A stretch of 64,000 nucleotides of DNA from UBA4877 sp002399345 (GCA_036752905.1 DAIORT010000010.1:1-64000); one strand, 5' to 3'; shown: positions 7,076-15,840, counted from the stretch's first letter. Numbers and translations are program-made. Notes: generated by a model not told the origin, from the sequence alone.

Positions 7076-7876
7076 TTATTTAAATACAAGAGATGTCGTA
7101 TAGGTTACGTTAATTGGTTCCCATTTACTACCTGTGTATTTCCACAGAGACTCCATATTTGATATGCGGTTTGCATGGTATGCACCCGATACACCCTGTA
7201 TTCCTCTTAAATAGAGCGTGCCATCCATATTATATTCTATAGGTTCCAATAGTGAGAAACCGTCAGCCCAGGGTTCTACTTCTTCCTTAAGCTTTCCGTC
7301 AGCGTCATAAATTCCGTCTTTGATGTAGCTGTCTTTGAATGCATCCAGGTCAATGGTGAATTTTTTATCCAAATTTTTCACATTCATATCTGCTTTAAAA
7401 CCATCTGTAAATTTACCTGTCAAGGCCAGGCCTTGGTTATTGTCCTCATCAAATATAATGTTGACCTTGCCACCTTTAATGGTTGCAATCCTGTTATTGA
7501 CGATTCCGCCGCTGCCTCCCGTGGCCGCATTTATCATTATGTCTTTTACCTTGTCTCCAGAAAAGTCACCAATAAACATTTTTGGTTCAATACCGCTCAT
7601 ATTATCAAGGTAAGAAATTAAAACCTTTTTGTCTGAGCCCGTCGTTATCTTTAAGGCTATACTATCATAGTAAGGGCTATCACTGTACTTTTTTAAGCCT
7701 ATAAGCTTAATATTGTCCGCTATCTTGTCTCCGGTGACATCTGTATTTACAGTCTTTATTACTTTAGGTTTTATTGTTGTTTTCTGCGGTGTTTTTGCCT
7801 GCGCCGCATTGTAGCTTAGGCCGGGCAAAGCTATCATACTGAGAAGAAGCAGTCCTGCCGTTAGTTTTTTATACAT
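7076..7876 (-). CDS. Secreted FG-GAP/VCBS-like protein of unknown function
   Basis: A 266-residue exported protein. A signal peptide is clear (MYKKLTAGLLLLSMIALPG, probable cleavage near AQA-KT at residue 27). Two acidic repeats, DVTGDKIADNI and DFSGDKVKDIM, resemble the calcium-binding blades of FG-GAP/VCBS beta-propeller repeats, but there are too few for a full propeller. The C-terminal half (WADGFSLLEPIEYN to the end) is not recognised. It contains GGCCAGGCC at 7424 (GLA on its own strand). The upstream region holds a box array like those at 3.0 and 3.8 kb, so it may share their regulator. Confidence 0.6.
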   Translation of the reverse strand: MYKKLTAGLLLLSMIALPGLSYNAAQAKTPQKTTIKPKVIKTVNTDVTGDKIADNIKLIGLKKYSDSPYYDSIALKITTGSDKKVLISYLDNMSGIEPKMFIGDFSGDKVKDIMINAATGGSGGIVNNRIATIKGGKVNIIFDEDNNQGLALTGKFTDGFKADMNVKNLDKKFTIDLDAFKDSYIKDGIYDADGKLKEEVEPWADGFSLLEPIEYNMDGTLYLRGIQGVSGAYHANRISNMESLWKYTGSKWEPINVTYTTSLVFK

Positions 7877-7921
7877 ATTACCAACTCCCTATTTATTTAA
7901 TTTAAGTACAAATAATATTTT

Positions 7922-7937
7922 TGTGATTCGGATCACT
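7922..7937. promoter_or_regulatory. Crp/Fnr-like palindrome upstream of the secreted protein gene
   Basis: TGTGATTCGGATCACT matches the general Crp/Fnr pattern TGTGA-N6-TCACA at 9 of 10 positions. It lies about 46 bp upstream of the start codon at 7876, between the -10 candidate (7957-7952, minus strand) and the gene. That position would favour repression. It is a pattern match only. Confidence 0.35.
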
Positions 7938-7970
7938 TTGTTTCTATATATATTATAGAATAATTTTCTA

Positions 7971-8013
7971 TTAAGAAAGTTAAAATGAGGTTAAGAAATG
8001 TTTAAGATTTTTT
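7971..8013. promoter_or_regulatory. Array of TAAGAA-type boxes upstream of the secreted protein gene
   Basis: TAA-starting boxes begin at 7981, 7992 and 8003 (11 bp apart), with a further TAAGAA at 7972 (9 bp off). They overlap the expected -35 of the gene at 7876, next to a TATAAT -10 at 7957-7952 on the minus strand. Relative to the gene they read in the opposite direction from the arrays at 3031 and 3838, so shared regulation is only a suggestion. Confidence 0.35.
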
Positions 8014-8088
8014 AATATTTAAGTATATGTTAATATATAAGCTCCGTTATACGGCTGGCTACGGCAACCCCTATGTAGAATTAATCTT

Positions 8089-8117
8089 TAAAGCCGCCTG
8101 TACAATACAAGCGGCTC
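8089..8117 (-). terminator. Terminator of the lacI-type regulator gene
   Basis: Arms AGCCGC (8092-8097) and GCGGCT (8111-8116) lie just after the LacI-type gene stop on the minus strand, followed by TTTAAAG in that direction. The stem is short but well placed. Confidence 0.5.
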
Positions 8118-8123
8118 GAATTC

Positions 8124-9164
8124 TCATTGTATCCACTTTTTAGAGGGTTGTGCACAGCTCTCGCGTTTAACAATGCGAAATGGCAGCGTTATCTTTAAAG
8201 GTAAATAAGTTCCGCTGGTAATTCTGTCTAGCAATATTTTCATAGCTATCTTCCCAAGCTCATCGGTAGGTATATGAACTGTTGTAAGCATAGGGGAGGA
8301 ATATTGAGCCATTTCAATATCGTCCACACTTATTATGGATACATCTTCGGGAATCTTTATATCAAATTTTTTAAATGCGCGTAGTGCTCCTATAGCCGTG
8401 ACGTCATTGGCACAGAATACGGCAGAGAAATTATTACTCATGTTAATTAATTTTTCGGAGCCCACATATCCACCGTCAGGTGTTTGCTTTGCATTAACTA
8501 TATTTTTTTTGTCAAAGTGTAGGTTTAGACTATTTAATGTATCCTTGTATCCTAGAAAGCGGGTTTCACTTTTAGTTTCGCCTATATATGCTATTTTCCT
8601 ATGACCTAAATCATACAGGTATTTAACGGCTCTACCTGCGGCCTCATAACCATCGCATATAACCTGGTCATATTTCGTATCAATTTTATTTAATCCGGTG
8701 TAAACAACATTCTTATAATTTCTAAGAAATGAATACAGCAGTTTTTCATCATAACGTCCAATCATGATAACCCCGTCTGTCTTAATATCAATTAACTGTT
8801 TAGTAATATGCGGATGAAACTGGTCATTGCCTAGATATGAATATTTTACTAAACAATTATGTTTGTATGCTTCATATTCAATAGAACGGCCTATTTCTGA
8901 GAAAAAAGGGTTTTCCGCCGATCGGGAAGATCGCGCATATACGCAAAAGATAGACCTGGGTGTCTCATGCGGTTCAGAATTGTCTTCACCCATTTTTAAG
9001 TATTGAGCATGAATGTTCGGTATATATCCTGTTTCATGGACGATTTTCCATATTCGCTCCTGGGTCTCTTTGCTGGCAGCATTGGGATATTTCATATTTA
9101 AAACCCTGGAAACTGTGGAAACTGAAACGCCAGCTTTTTCTGCTATATCTTTTAAGGTTATCAT
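8124..9164 (-). CDS. LacI-family repressor of the adjacent PTS operon
   Basis: A 346-residue LacI/GalR-family regulator. The N-terminus MITLKDIAEKAGVSVSTVSR is the textbook helix-turn-helix plus hinge start. It is followed by a periplasmic-binding-protein-like sensor with FCANDVTAIGALRAFK and ISVDDIEMAQYSSPMLTTVH. ATG 9164 lies 7 nt after GGAG; ATG 9167 is equally in frame, and longer upstream extensions have no ribosome site. It is divergent from the PTS operon starting at 9504, and a CGTTT-N7-AAACG palindrome lies in the shared promoter region. It therefore most likely represses that operon and releases on the phosphorylated sugar or a catabolite. Confidence 0.85.
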   Translation of the reverse strand: MITLKDIAEKAGVSVSTVSRVLNMKYPNAASKETQERIWKIVHETGYIPNIHAQYLKMGEDNSEPHETPRSIFCVYARSSRSAENPFFSEIGRSIEYEAYKHNCLVKYSYLGNDQFHPHITKQLIDIKTDGVIMIGRYDEKLLYSFLRNYKNVVYTGLNKIDTKYDQVICDGYEAAGRAVKYLYDLGHRKIAYIGETKSETRFLGYKDTLNSLNLHFDKKNIVNAKQTPDGGYVGSEKLINMSNNFSAVFCANDVTAIGALRAFKKFDIKIPEDVSIISVDDIEMAQYSSPMLTTVHIPTDELGKIAMKILLDRITSGTYLPLKITLPFRIVKRESCAQPSKKWIQ

Positions 9165-9503
9165 CATGTCACTCCTCACAGGTTTAATTTGGAAAGATAT
9201 CCTCATGTGTTTCATAAATAATTTGAGGAAAAAATTGCGTTGATTTATAAATAAGTACAATTATATTTTACTATACTACATAATTTTATCAACAATATTG
9301 TATTCAAGACATGATTGTAAAGTACTTTTTTTATTTACCAATCCAGTATGAATGCGGATATATGGAAGACAGTTCATATATTGATAATTATGCGTAGAAT
9401 ATTAACATTTATAGGCAACATACGATAACGTTTGCGTAGAAAACGATTGTAGGAATACCTATTTGATGTTAACATTTAGTTAACTCATAAGAGGGAGACT
9501 ATA
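9165..9503. promoter_or_regulatory. Divergent promoter region with LacI-type operator for the PTS operon
   Basis: A rightward promoter candidate is TTGATA (9381-9386), 16 bp, TAACAT (9403-9408). Just downstream is a palindrome CGTTT (9429-9433) and AAACG (9441-9445), the usual half-sites of LacI-family operators. A 9-bp direct repeat TGCGTAGAA occurs at 9391 and 9433, and GTTAAC appears twice near 9469-9482. The rest of the 339-bp gap is AT-rich and holds no gene. Confidence 0.5.
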
Positions 9504-10340
9504 ATGAAGCATATATTTTTAAACTTAAAGCGGTTTGATGTACCAAAGGAATATGGAGGAGTTAATACTATTGCCCCAATGAATTTGTGGGGAGCGTATA
9601 TTATAAATAGCATTCAGGACAAACTAAGAAAATATCCCACTGAGGAAATCGAATTCGCAATTTATATGCCGGAGGCGCATATCATGCCGGCGGTAGAATC
9701 CTTGAAGCATCCGGGGCAGCTGTCTATAGGAAGCCAGGGCGTATACAGGGAGGATATTTCGGCAGGCGGAAATTTTGGAGCCTTTACAACGAAGTGCCCA
9801 GCAAGCGCTGTCAAAGCAATGGGTTGTGACAGTACTATTATAGGACACTGTGAGGAAAGAAAAGATTTATCTAAAATAATATGGGAAGCCGGAGGAACTG
9901 ATACGACTATGGTTAACCGTCTTTTAAATAAAGAAATAAAAGCAGCACAATCGCAAGGCTTGAAGGTTCTTTATTGTATAGGAGAGAGCAGTAAGGAACA
10001 GAATAACTGGAAAAGCGTATTAAGAACTCAGATAGAAGACGGCCTTAAGGATATAGATAGGAGCAGGGTAGTGATTGCGTATGAACCGGTATGGGCCATA
10101 GGACCGGGTAAAACCCCGCCGGGAAAAGAACGTATAGCAAAGACTGCGGCCTATATACGCAAGGTATCCGATGGCAACGATGTGGTATATGGCGGCGGGC
10201 TGAAAAAAGATAATGCCGAAATGCTTGCGTCTATACCAGAGATCAGTGGAGGACTCATAGCACTTACAAGATTTACGGGAGACATCGGTTTTTACCCCGA
10301 CGAATATCTGGAGATTGTTAAAACTTATATAGGTTATTAA
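9504..10340 (+). CDS. Triosephosphate isomerase paralogue (sugar-phosphate isomerase)
   Basis: A 278-residue TIM-barrel isomerase of the triosephosphate isomerase family. The catalytic set is present: the N-terminal Asn/Lys pair in FLNLKRF, the histidine in IIGHCEERK and the glutamate in YEPVWAIGPGK, with loop 8 reading YGGGL instead of YGGSV. It is longer and more diverged than housekeeping TpiA, and is the first gene of an inducible PTS operon. A dedicated isomerase is therefore more likely than a glycolytic one. Paralogues of this kind act on erythrulose phosphates in erythritol catabolism, but the substrate here cannot be read. The start ATG follows GAGGGAG. Confidence 0.8.
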   Translation: MKHIFLNLKRFDVPKEYGGVNTIAPMNLWGAYIINSIQDKLRKYPTEEIEFAIYMPEAHIMPAVESLKHPGQLSIGSQGVYREDISAGGNFGAFTTKCPASAVKAMGCDSTIIGHCEERKDLSKIIWEAGGTDTTMVNRLLNKEIKAAQSQGLKVLYCIGESSKEQNNWKSVLRTQIEDGLKDIDRSRVVIAYEPVWAIGPGKTPPGKERIAKTAAYIRKVSDGNDVVYGGGLKKDNAEMLASIPEISGGLIALTRFTGDIGFYPDEYLEIVKTYIGY

Positions 10341-10359
10341 GAAAGGGAAGTGTTCATAT

Positions 10360-11811
10360 ATGAAACTGACTTTTGAATATGGTTTAGGTACCGTTGATGC
10401 GAATCTGCCGGAGAATACGGACGTTTTTATACCGGGAGTGACCATACCTGATCCGGCGTATATTCCGGAAGATCAGCTTGAACAAAAAACATTGGAGTCC
10501 ATTAGGAATCCTATGGGCATGGAACCGTTATCAAAGCTTGCACACAAGGGATCAAAAGTGACCATAGTATTTCCTGATAACATAAAGGGCGGAGAACAGC
10601 CAACTTCTCACAGGAAGGTATCTATAAAGCTTATATTACAGGAACTTTATGATGCGGGGGTAGAGAAAAAAGATATCATGCTGATCTGTTCCAACGGCCT
10701 TCACAGAAAGAATACCAAGGAGGAAATCCGCAGCTTATTAGGTCCTGAGATTTTTAATGAATTTTGGCATTCAGGCCAAATAATCAACCATGATAGCGAG
10801 GATTATGAGCATCTGGTGGATTTAGGAAAGACAAAGCGTGGAGATCCTGTTATCATGAATAAATATGTTTATGACAGCGATGTTGCGATCCTTATCGGAC
10901 ATACGCAGGGAAACCCCTATGGAGCATATTCCGGTGGGTATAAACACTGCGCGACCGGTATTACACATTGGAGGTCCATAGCTTCACATCATGTTCCGGA
11001 GGTTATGCACCGCAGTGATTTTGTGCCAGTAAACACTCATTCACTCATGAGAACGAAGTTTAATGAGATAGGGATGCACATGGAAGAGTGCATGGGTAAA
11101 AAGTTTTTCTGCTGCGATGCTGTTTTGGATACAAAATCAAGGCAAATTCAAATAAACAGCGGTTATGCGAAGGTAATGCAGCCTTATTCATGGAAAATGG
11201 CTAACAAGCGTACCTTCGTACCCTTTGCGGAAAAGAAATATAATGTGCTGGTATTTGGAATGCCGCAGGCTTTCCACTATGGCGACGGCATGGGAACGAA
11301 TCCCATTATGATGATGCAGGGGCTTTCGGCACAGGTCATACGCCATAAAAGAGTGATGTCGGATAATTGTGTTATCATTTGTGCTTCAGCCTGTAATGGT
11401 TATTTCAATGAAGCGCGCTGGCCGTATCTGAGGGAAATGTATGACATGTTCCAGACAAATCATATGTATACGCTACCGGATATGAACAAGTATGGTGAGT
11501 ATTTTGCCACAAATAAAGAATATATAAGGAAATATAGATATGCCCATGCCTTTCATCCCTTCCATGGTTTTTCCATGATTTCCTGCGGACATATCGCAGA
11601 GGCAAACACATCCGCAATTTATATATGCGGTGCTCAGGAACCGGGTTATGCTAGGGGAATGGGGCTTAAGACAAGGGCGACTATTGAGGATGCTCTGGAA
11701 GATGCGAAGAGGATTGTAGGAGAGAATCCGAATATCCTTGCGCTGCCTCAGACATATAAGCTGGGTGCAGTACATTTGATGATGAAAAATGATTCTATAG
11801 AAGATGTATAA
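10360..11811 (+). CDS. LarA-family (DUF2088) nickel-pincer racemase/epimerase
   Basis: A 483-residue member of the lactate racemase LarA family, which epimerises alpha-hydroxy acids with a nickel-pincer nucleotide covalently held by a lysine. His115 (NGLHRKNT) matches the catalytic histidine I recall as His108 of LarA, and Lys195 (SGGYKHCATG) the cofactor lysine (Lys184). The second catalytic histidine, expected 10 residues before that lysine, is Asn185 here, with a His at 181 nearby. In a sugar PTS operon a sugar-acid or related epimerase is more likely than lactate racemase. The cofactor genes larB, larC and larE are not in the window. It lies 19 bp after the isomerase gene. Confidence 0.78.
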   Translation: MKLTFEYGLGTVDANLPENTDVFIPGVTIPDPAYIPEDQLEQKTLESIRNPMGMEPLSKLAHKGSKVTIVFPDNIKGGEQPTSHRKVSIKLILQELYDAGVEKKDIMLICSNGLHRKNTKEEIRSLLGPEIFNEFWHSGQIINHDSEDYEHLVDLGKTKRGDPVIMNKYVYDSDVAILIGHTQGNPYGAYSGGYKHCATGITHWRSIASHHVPEVMHRSDFVPVNTHSLMRTKFNEIGMHMEECMGKKFFCCDAVLDTKSRQIQINSGYAKVMQPYSWKMANKRTFVPFAEKKYNVLVFGMPQAFHYGDGMGTNPIMMMQGLSAQVIRHKRVMSDNCVIICASACNGYFNEARWPYLREMYDMFQTNHMYTLPDMNKYGEYFATNKEYIRKYRYAHAFHPFHGFSMISCGHIAEANTSAIYICGAQEPGYARGMGLKTRATIEDALEDAKRIVGENPNILALPQTYKLGAVHLMMKNDSIEDV

Positions 11812-11871
11812 GGATATACCAGATTATAATTTTTATAGATATTTTAAGCGGGTAAAGGAGAGATTGTGATT

Positions 11872-12954
11872 ATGAGTAAATGGAGCGGCGAGCCGATTCT
11901 TTTTGGTGATGACAGGATTACACGGCCGTATATCGGCGGTAAACTGTTAAATGAGTGGAGAAGGATGGAGAGCACTGAGGATGGACATAATTGCGAGGAG
12001 CTTCTTGTTACATCCATAGGTGCCATATCTAAGGGGCATAAAGAAGGATATGCCATAAGCACGACCATCCCTGAGCAAGGCTCAGTATCGCTTAAGGATA
12101 TTATTGATGATGATCCCGAGGGTATTCTCGGTAAAAAATATAATAAACGCAATCCACATAACTTATCGGTGCTGGCACGGGCCGGAGATACAATTGTAAG
12201 GCTCGTGCTCCAGTGCCATCCTACTAAGGCCGACGCTAAAAAATATTTCGGCAGCATTTGCGGTAAGTCGGAGGCCTGGTATATTGCGAGGACAAGAAAA
12301 GTTGAAGGTGAAGAAAACTGCGTGTATGCGGGATTTAAGGAGCATGTTTCAAGAGATTTATGGCATGACTTGTGCAAAAAGCAGGATGTTGATAAAATGG
12401 TAGATTGCCTGCACAAAATATCTGTTAAGCAGGGTGATGTCATTCTAATTCCCGCGGGTATGCCACATGCGGTCGGCCCGGGATGTATTTTCCTGGAGGT
12501 GCATGAGTGCAGCGATATTACGATCAGGGCGGAAAGAAATATAAACGGCATTGTTTTGACAGATGATGAAATGTTTTCAGGGTTATCATTTGATGATGGT
12601 ATAGATTTATTCGATTTTACAACATATTCTACAGAAGGTATAAGAGAGAAAGTTATAATGAAGCCGAAGCAGATTATGACGCAGAGTGGCAGCCAGCTGA
12701 CTCAAATGATCGGCAGCAGTGATACGAATGCTTTTGGTATGCAGGTTGTAGATATTAAAGGTGAATTTACTTTACCATCATTTGACGGCCATAGATTGAT
12801 GGTTGCAGCGGACAATGATGTTACACTGAGGTGGAGCGATGGCTCAATCAATCTGGTACAAGGTCACGGCGCTTTAATACCTTATGGTTGTAAGAATTTA
12901 AAGTTAGAATCACCCGATGCGAGGGTTGTTATTGGACTTCCCTCGGAATTATAA
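11872..12954 (+). CDS. Class I mannose-6-phosphate isomerase-like cupin
   Basis: A 360-residue zinc cupin of the type I phosphomannose isomerase family. Zinc ligands can be followed in order: Gln and His in LVLQCHPTK, Glu in GKSEAWYI, and His in PAGMPHAVGPG, followed by the family run FLEVHECSDITIRAE. This family interconverts aldose and ketose 6-phosphates. Its place between the LarA-like gene and the PTS genes suggests it feeds the operon's sugar towards the ketose that the class II aldolase cleaves. ATG 11872 lies 11 nt from GGAG; an in-frame GTG at 11866 is 5 nt away, so the start is uncertain by two codons. Confidence 0.8.
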   Translation: MSKWSGEPILFGDDRITRPYIGGKLLNEWRRMESTEDGHNCEELLVTSIGAISKGHKEGYAISTTIPEQGSVSLKDIIDDDPEGILGKKYNKRNPHNLSVLARAGDTIVRLVLQCHPTKADAKKYFGSICGKSEAWYIARTRKVEGEENCVYAGFKEHVSRDLWHDLCKKQDVDKMVDCLHKISVKQGDVILIPAGMPHAVGPGCIFLEVHECSDITIRAERNINGIVLTDDEMFSGLSFDDGIDLFDFTTYSTEGIREKVIMKPKQIMTQSGSQLTQMIGSSDTNAFGMQVVDIKGEFTLPSFDGHRLMVAADNDVTLRWSDGSINLVQGHGALIPYGCKNLKLESPDARVVIGLPSEL

Positions 12955-12990
12955 ATAAAAAAGATAATGCTAAAGAAAGGAGGCAAAGAG

Positions 12991-13311
12991 ATGAAAATAG
13001 CAGCAGTAGCGGCATGTACAGCGGGTATAGCTCATACCTATATTGCCAGGGAAAAACTAATGAAAAGTGCCGAGTCCAGAGGACATATTATTCACTGTGA
13101 AACGCAAGGCACAATAGGAGTGGAAAACGAGTTATCAAAGGAAGACATTAAAGAAGCTGACGTTGTTATATTAGCTGTAGATATAGCTATTAACGGTATG
13201 GATCGATTTAAGGGAAAGAAAGTTATTAAGATAGGTACTTCATCTTTAATCAAAAACCCGATAGGATTTATTCAAAAGGTAGAAAAACTCTTAGAAAAGG
13301 AGAATAACTGA
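12991..13311 (+). CDS. PTS fructose-type EIIB component
   Basis: A 106-residue phosphotransferase EIIB of the fructose family. The start MKIAAVAACTAGIAHTYIA contains the phosphorylated cysteine (Cys9), which takes phosphate from EIIA and passes it to the sugar at EIIC. ATG 12991 is chosen because of AAAGGAGG just before it; an upstream in-frame ATG at 12967 would place that ribosome site inside the gene. It overlaps the EIIC gene by one base (TGATG), so the two are coupled. Confidence 0.9.
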   Translation: MKIAAVAACTAGIAHTYIAREKLMKSAESRGHIIHCETQGTIGVENELSKEDIKEADVVILAVDIAINGMDRFKGKKVIKIGTSSLIKNPIGFIQKVEKLLEKENN

Positions 13312-14399
13312 TGAAACTCGGAGATATTAAAAAACATGTTATGACCGGTATCAGTTATATGATTCCGTTGGTCGTAGCTTCCGGGCTCACCATGGCCATC
13401 GGCAGGGCATTGGCTGGTGCAAATGTTGATAGTCTCGGTACAACTGGTTTTGCATATTGGATGTATACCACTGGTCAGCTGGGAATGTCTCTCATGGTAC
13501 CGATTCTTTGTGCCTATACTGCTTTTTCGGTGGCAGATAGGCCGGCATTGGCACCCGGTTTGATAATAGGTTTGATAGCTAATGAGATTAAAGCAGGCTT
13601 TATTGGCGGCCTGGTCGGAGGTTTATTGGTAGGTTATCTTGTCCTTTTGATTAAAAAGTATGTTAAGCTACCAAAGAGTTTGACAGGTATTATACCAGTT
13701 ATAGTTATTCCGTTTTTGGCAACGTCGATATCTGCTTTTATTATGTTTGCCATCCTTGGTACGCCGATAAGTTGGATGACAAAGATCATGACGGACTTTT
13801 TAACTTCTTTATCCGGCGGAGCAAAGTTTTTATACGGAGCTATTGTGGGAGGCATGTCTACATTTGATTTTGGCGGGCCAGTAAACAAGGTTGCTACTGC
13901 TTATTGTAATGCGTTGCTTGCCGAGGGTGTCGGTGATGCAAAGGTTTGTCAGTTTCTGGGATCAATGATCCCGCCGTTTGGTATTGCAATTTCTGCTATT
14001 TTGACAAGAAAGAAGTATACTAGGGCGGAAATTGAATCATTAAAATCTGCTGTCCCTATGGGTTGCGTTATGATTACGGAAGGTGTAATCCCAATTGCGG
14101 CACGCGACCTGGTGAGGGTTGTTATATCTTGTGTGATTGGTTCGGCGGTTGCAGGCGGACTATCTATGAGCTGGGGTATATCATCCCCGCTGCCCAATGG
14201 AGGTTTTATAGCATTCCCGTTCTTCACCAAACCCATAAAAGCTTTGATATGTCTTGCTATCGGTAGTATTATCACGGGTTTTGTGCTATCGCTTATTAAG
14301 AAGAATGTTACAGATGAGGATGAGAAATTCGATGATCTGGGCTATGAAACAAATGATGATGATTCGGGAGATGACATATCGTTTGAAATTATGGAATAG
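13311..14399 (+). CDS. PTS fructose-type EIIC permease component
   Basis: A 362-residue membrane permease of the fructose PTS family, with about nine hydrophobic segments. Recognisable runs are TGISYMIPLVVASGL near the start, GGPVNKVA (about residue 188), MGCVMITEGVIPIA and PLPNGGF. Its EIIB and EIIA partners are separate genes in the same operon, giving a complete split IIB-IIC-IIA system. The last 40 residues are acidic and hydrophilic (DEDEKFDD and on) and should lie in the cytoplasm. The sugar is not fructose for certain; it could be another ketose or aldose of this family's range. Confidence 0.9.
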   Translation: MKLGDIKKHVMTGISYMIPLVVASGLTMAIGRALAGANVDSLGTTGFAYWMYTTGQLGMSLMVPILCAYTAFSVADRPALAPGLIIGLIANEIKAGFIGGLVGGLLVGYLVLLIKKYVKLPKSLTGIIPVIVIPFLATSISAFIMFAILGTPISWMTKIMTDFLTSLSGGAKFLYGAIVGGMSTFDFGGPVNKVATAYCNALLAEGVGDAKVCQFLGSMIPPFGIAISAILTRKKYTRAEIESLKSAVPMGCVMITEGVIPIAARDLVRVVISCVIGSAVAGGLSMSWGISSPLPNGGFIAFPFFTKPIKALICLAIGSIITGFVLSLIKKNVTDEDEKFDDLGYETNDDDSGDDISFEIME

Positions 14400-14477
14400 G
14401 ATGTATGCCTAATCTGTAAATATAATGATTTAATATATGAAAAATTGTAAGGGCTTAATTTCGGGAGGTTATAAATA

Positions 14478-15341
14478 ATGCTTTTAAATTTAAAAGATAT
14501 TCTGAGTGTAGCAAAAAAAAATTCTTTTGCAGTGGGCGCATTTAACACCACGGATGTAGCATTGGTCAGGTCAGTTGTAGAGGAAGCAGAAAAGACAGAT
14601 ACACCGGCTATCCTTCAATTCGCACCCGGAGAATTTAACTATGCGACACCCTACTTTTTCGAATATGTAATCAAAAGAATGGAAAACAGCCGGGTGCCTT
14701 TTGCACTGCATCTTGATCACGGCAAGACTATAGAGGAATGTGTAAAGGCGATCCAGGCAGGATTTACATCGGTTATGATTGACGGATCAACCATGAGTTT
14801 TGAAGATAATATTAGGATAACAAAACATGTGGCAGATGTGGCGCATATGGCCGGGGTTTCCGTAGAAGGTGAGATTGGTACCATAGGGACCATGAATAAT
14901 TCCGACGAAGGCGGAGTTGACAATGTTGTTTACACAAATCCCGATGATGTTGTAAATTTTGTGGATAAAACAGGTGTGGATGCCTTGGCTGTTGCCATAG
15001 GTACTGCACATGGCATATACCCTAAGAATTTTAAGCCGGAGCTGCAAATTGGTATATTAAAAGAAATCAATAAAGTAACAGACATACCTTTGGTACTCCA
15101 CGGAGGAAGCGATAATCCTGATAATGAAATACGTGAGGCCTGTGAAATAGGTATTCAGAAGGTAAACATTTCAAGCGACATCAAACAGGAGTTTTTTAAA
15201 GCCGTTACCAGTATTTTAAATGATACGGGATGTTTTTTGCCGCCCAAGGTATTTAATCCAGCAATAGAAGCAACAAAAAAAGTTGTGCATAATAAAATGG
15301 AGCTTTTCGGCTCATTAGGCAAGGCGCATTTATATAGATAA
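14478..15341 (+). CDS. Class II ketose-bisphosphate (fructose/tagatose-type) aldolase
   Basis: A 287-residue zinc aldolase. LHLDHGKTIEECVKAI carries a metal histidine and the catalytic Asp region, GEIGTIG and AIGTAHGIYP hold further zinc ligands, and LVLHGGSDNPDNEI followed by KVNISSD binds dihydroxyacetone phosphate. It would split the operon's phosphorylated ketose into dihydroxyacetone phosphate and an aldehyde, which the TIM-like isomerase might then process. No sugar-phosphate kinase is seen in the operon, so either a ketose 1-phosphate is cleaved directly or a kinase elsewhere is used. GGGAGG precedes the ATG. Confidence 0.88.
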   Translation: MLLNLKDILSVAKKNSFAVGAFNTTDVALVRSVVEEAEKTDTPAILQFAPGEFNYATPYFFEYVIKRMENSRVPFALHLDHGKTIEECVKAIQAGFTSVMIDGSTMSFEDNIRITKHVADVAHMAGVSVEGEIGTIGTMNNSDEGGVDNVVYTNPDDVVNFVDKTGVDALAVAIGTAHGIYPKNFKPELQIGILKEINKVTDIPLVLHGGSDNPDNEIREACEIGIQKVNISSDIKQEFFKAVTSILNDTGCFLPPKVFNPAIEATKKVVHNKMELFGSLGKAHLYR

Positions 15342-15372
15342 CGGATTGCCCTTAAAGGGAGAGGTGAACCTA

Positions 15373-15834
15373 ATGGAACTGGAAGAGATATTGGACGAGA
15401 GAATAATAAAAATCGGCCTGGATGCCGGTTCTAAAGATGATGCAATAAGAAAGATGAGCGCAATCCTTTATGAAAACGGATATATCAATGACATTGAGGA
15501 TTTTGTGAAGGATATATATCTGAGAGAACAGGAGGGCGTTACCGGCATCGGAAATGGTGTGGCAATTCCTCACGGTAAAAGCGGCAGCGTTACTAGGATT
15601 GGGATTGCGATTGCCACTCTTAAAGATGAAATAGAATGGGAGACACTGGATGGAGAAAAAGTGAATACCATATTTTTGTTTTGCGTAAGTAATGATACAA
15701 ATTCTGCCCGAGATCACCTGGTACTGCTTTCTAAGGTTGCGGCAAAGATAGCTGATGATGAAATGCTGCAAAAAATCAGCATGGCAAAATCAGCACAAGA
15801 AGTTGTAAGCTATTTGGGAGGTAAGTCGGCTTAG
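15373..15834 (+). CDS. PTS fructose-type EIIA component
   Basis: A 153-residue EIIA of the fructose/mannitol family. GVAIPHGKS contains the phosphorylated histidine (His67), which accepts phosphate from HPr. ATG 15373 is preferred over the upstream in-frame ATG at 15346 because GAGGTG lies just ahead of it. It is the last gene of the operon, 31 bp after the aldolase gene, and is followed at once by a strong terminator. Confidence 0.9.
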   Translation: MELEEILDERIIKIGLDAGSKDDAIRKMSAILYENGYINDIEDFVKDIYLREQEGVTGIGNGVAIPHGKSGSVTRIGIAIATLKDEIEWETLDGEKVNTIFLFCVSNDTNSARDHLVLLSKVAAKIADDEMLQKISMAKSAQEVVSYLGGKSA

Positions 15835-15840
15835 CGCAAA

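Noticed and set aside
8041..8085. Patch with GGCTGGCTACGGCAACC that recalls a cyclic-di-GMP riboswitch end
   Set aside because: The order of the conserved segments is wrong on both strands and the 5' half is missing.
11844..12551. A 235-codon reverse frame across the start of the PMI-like gene
   Set aside because: It is antisense to a recognisable zinc cupin, with a Cys/Ser/Leu-rich composition typical of shadow frames.
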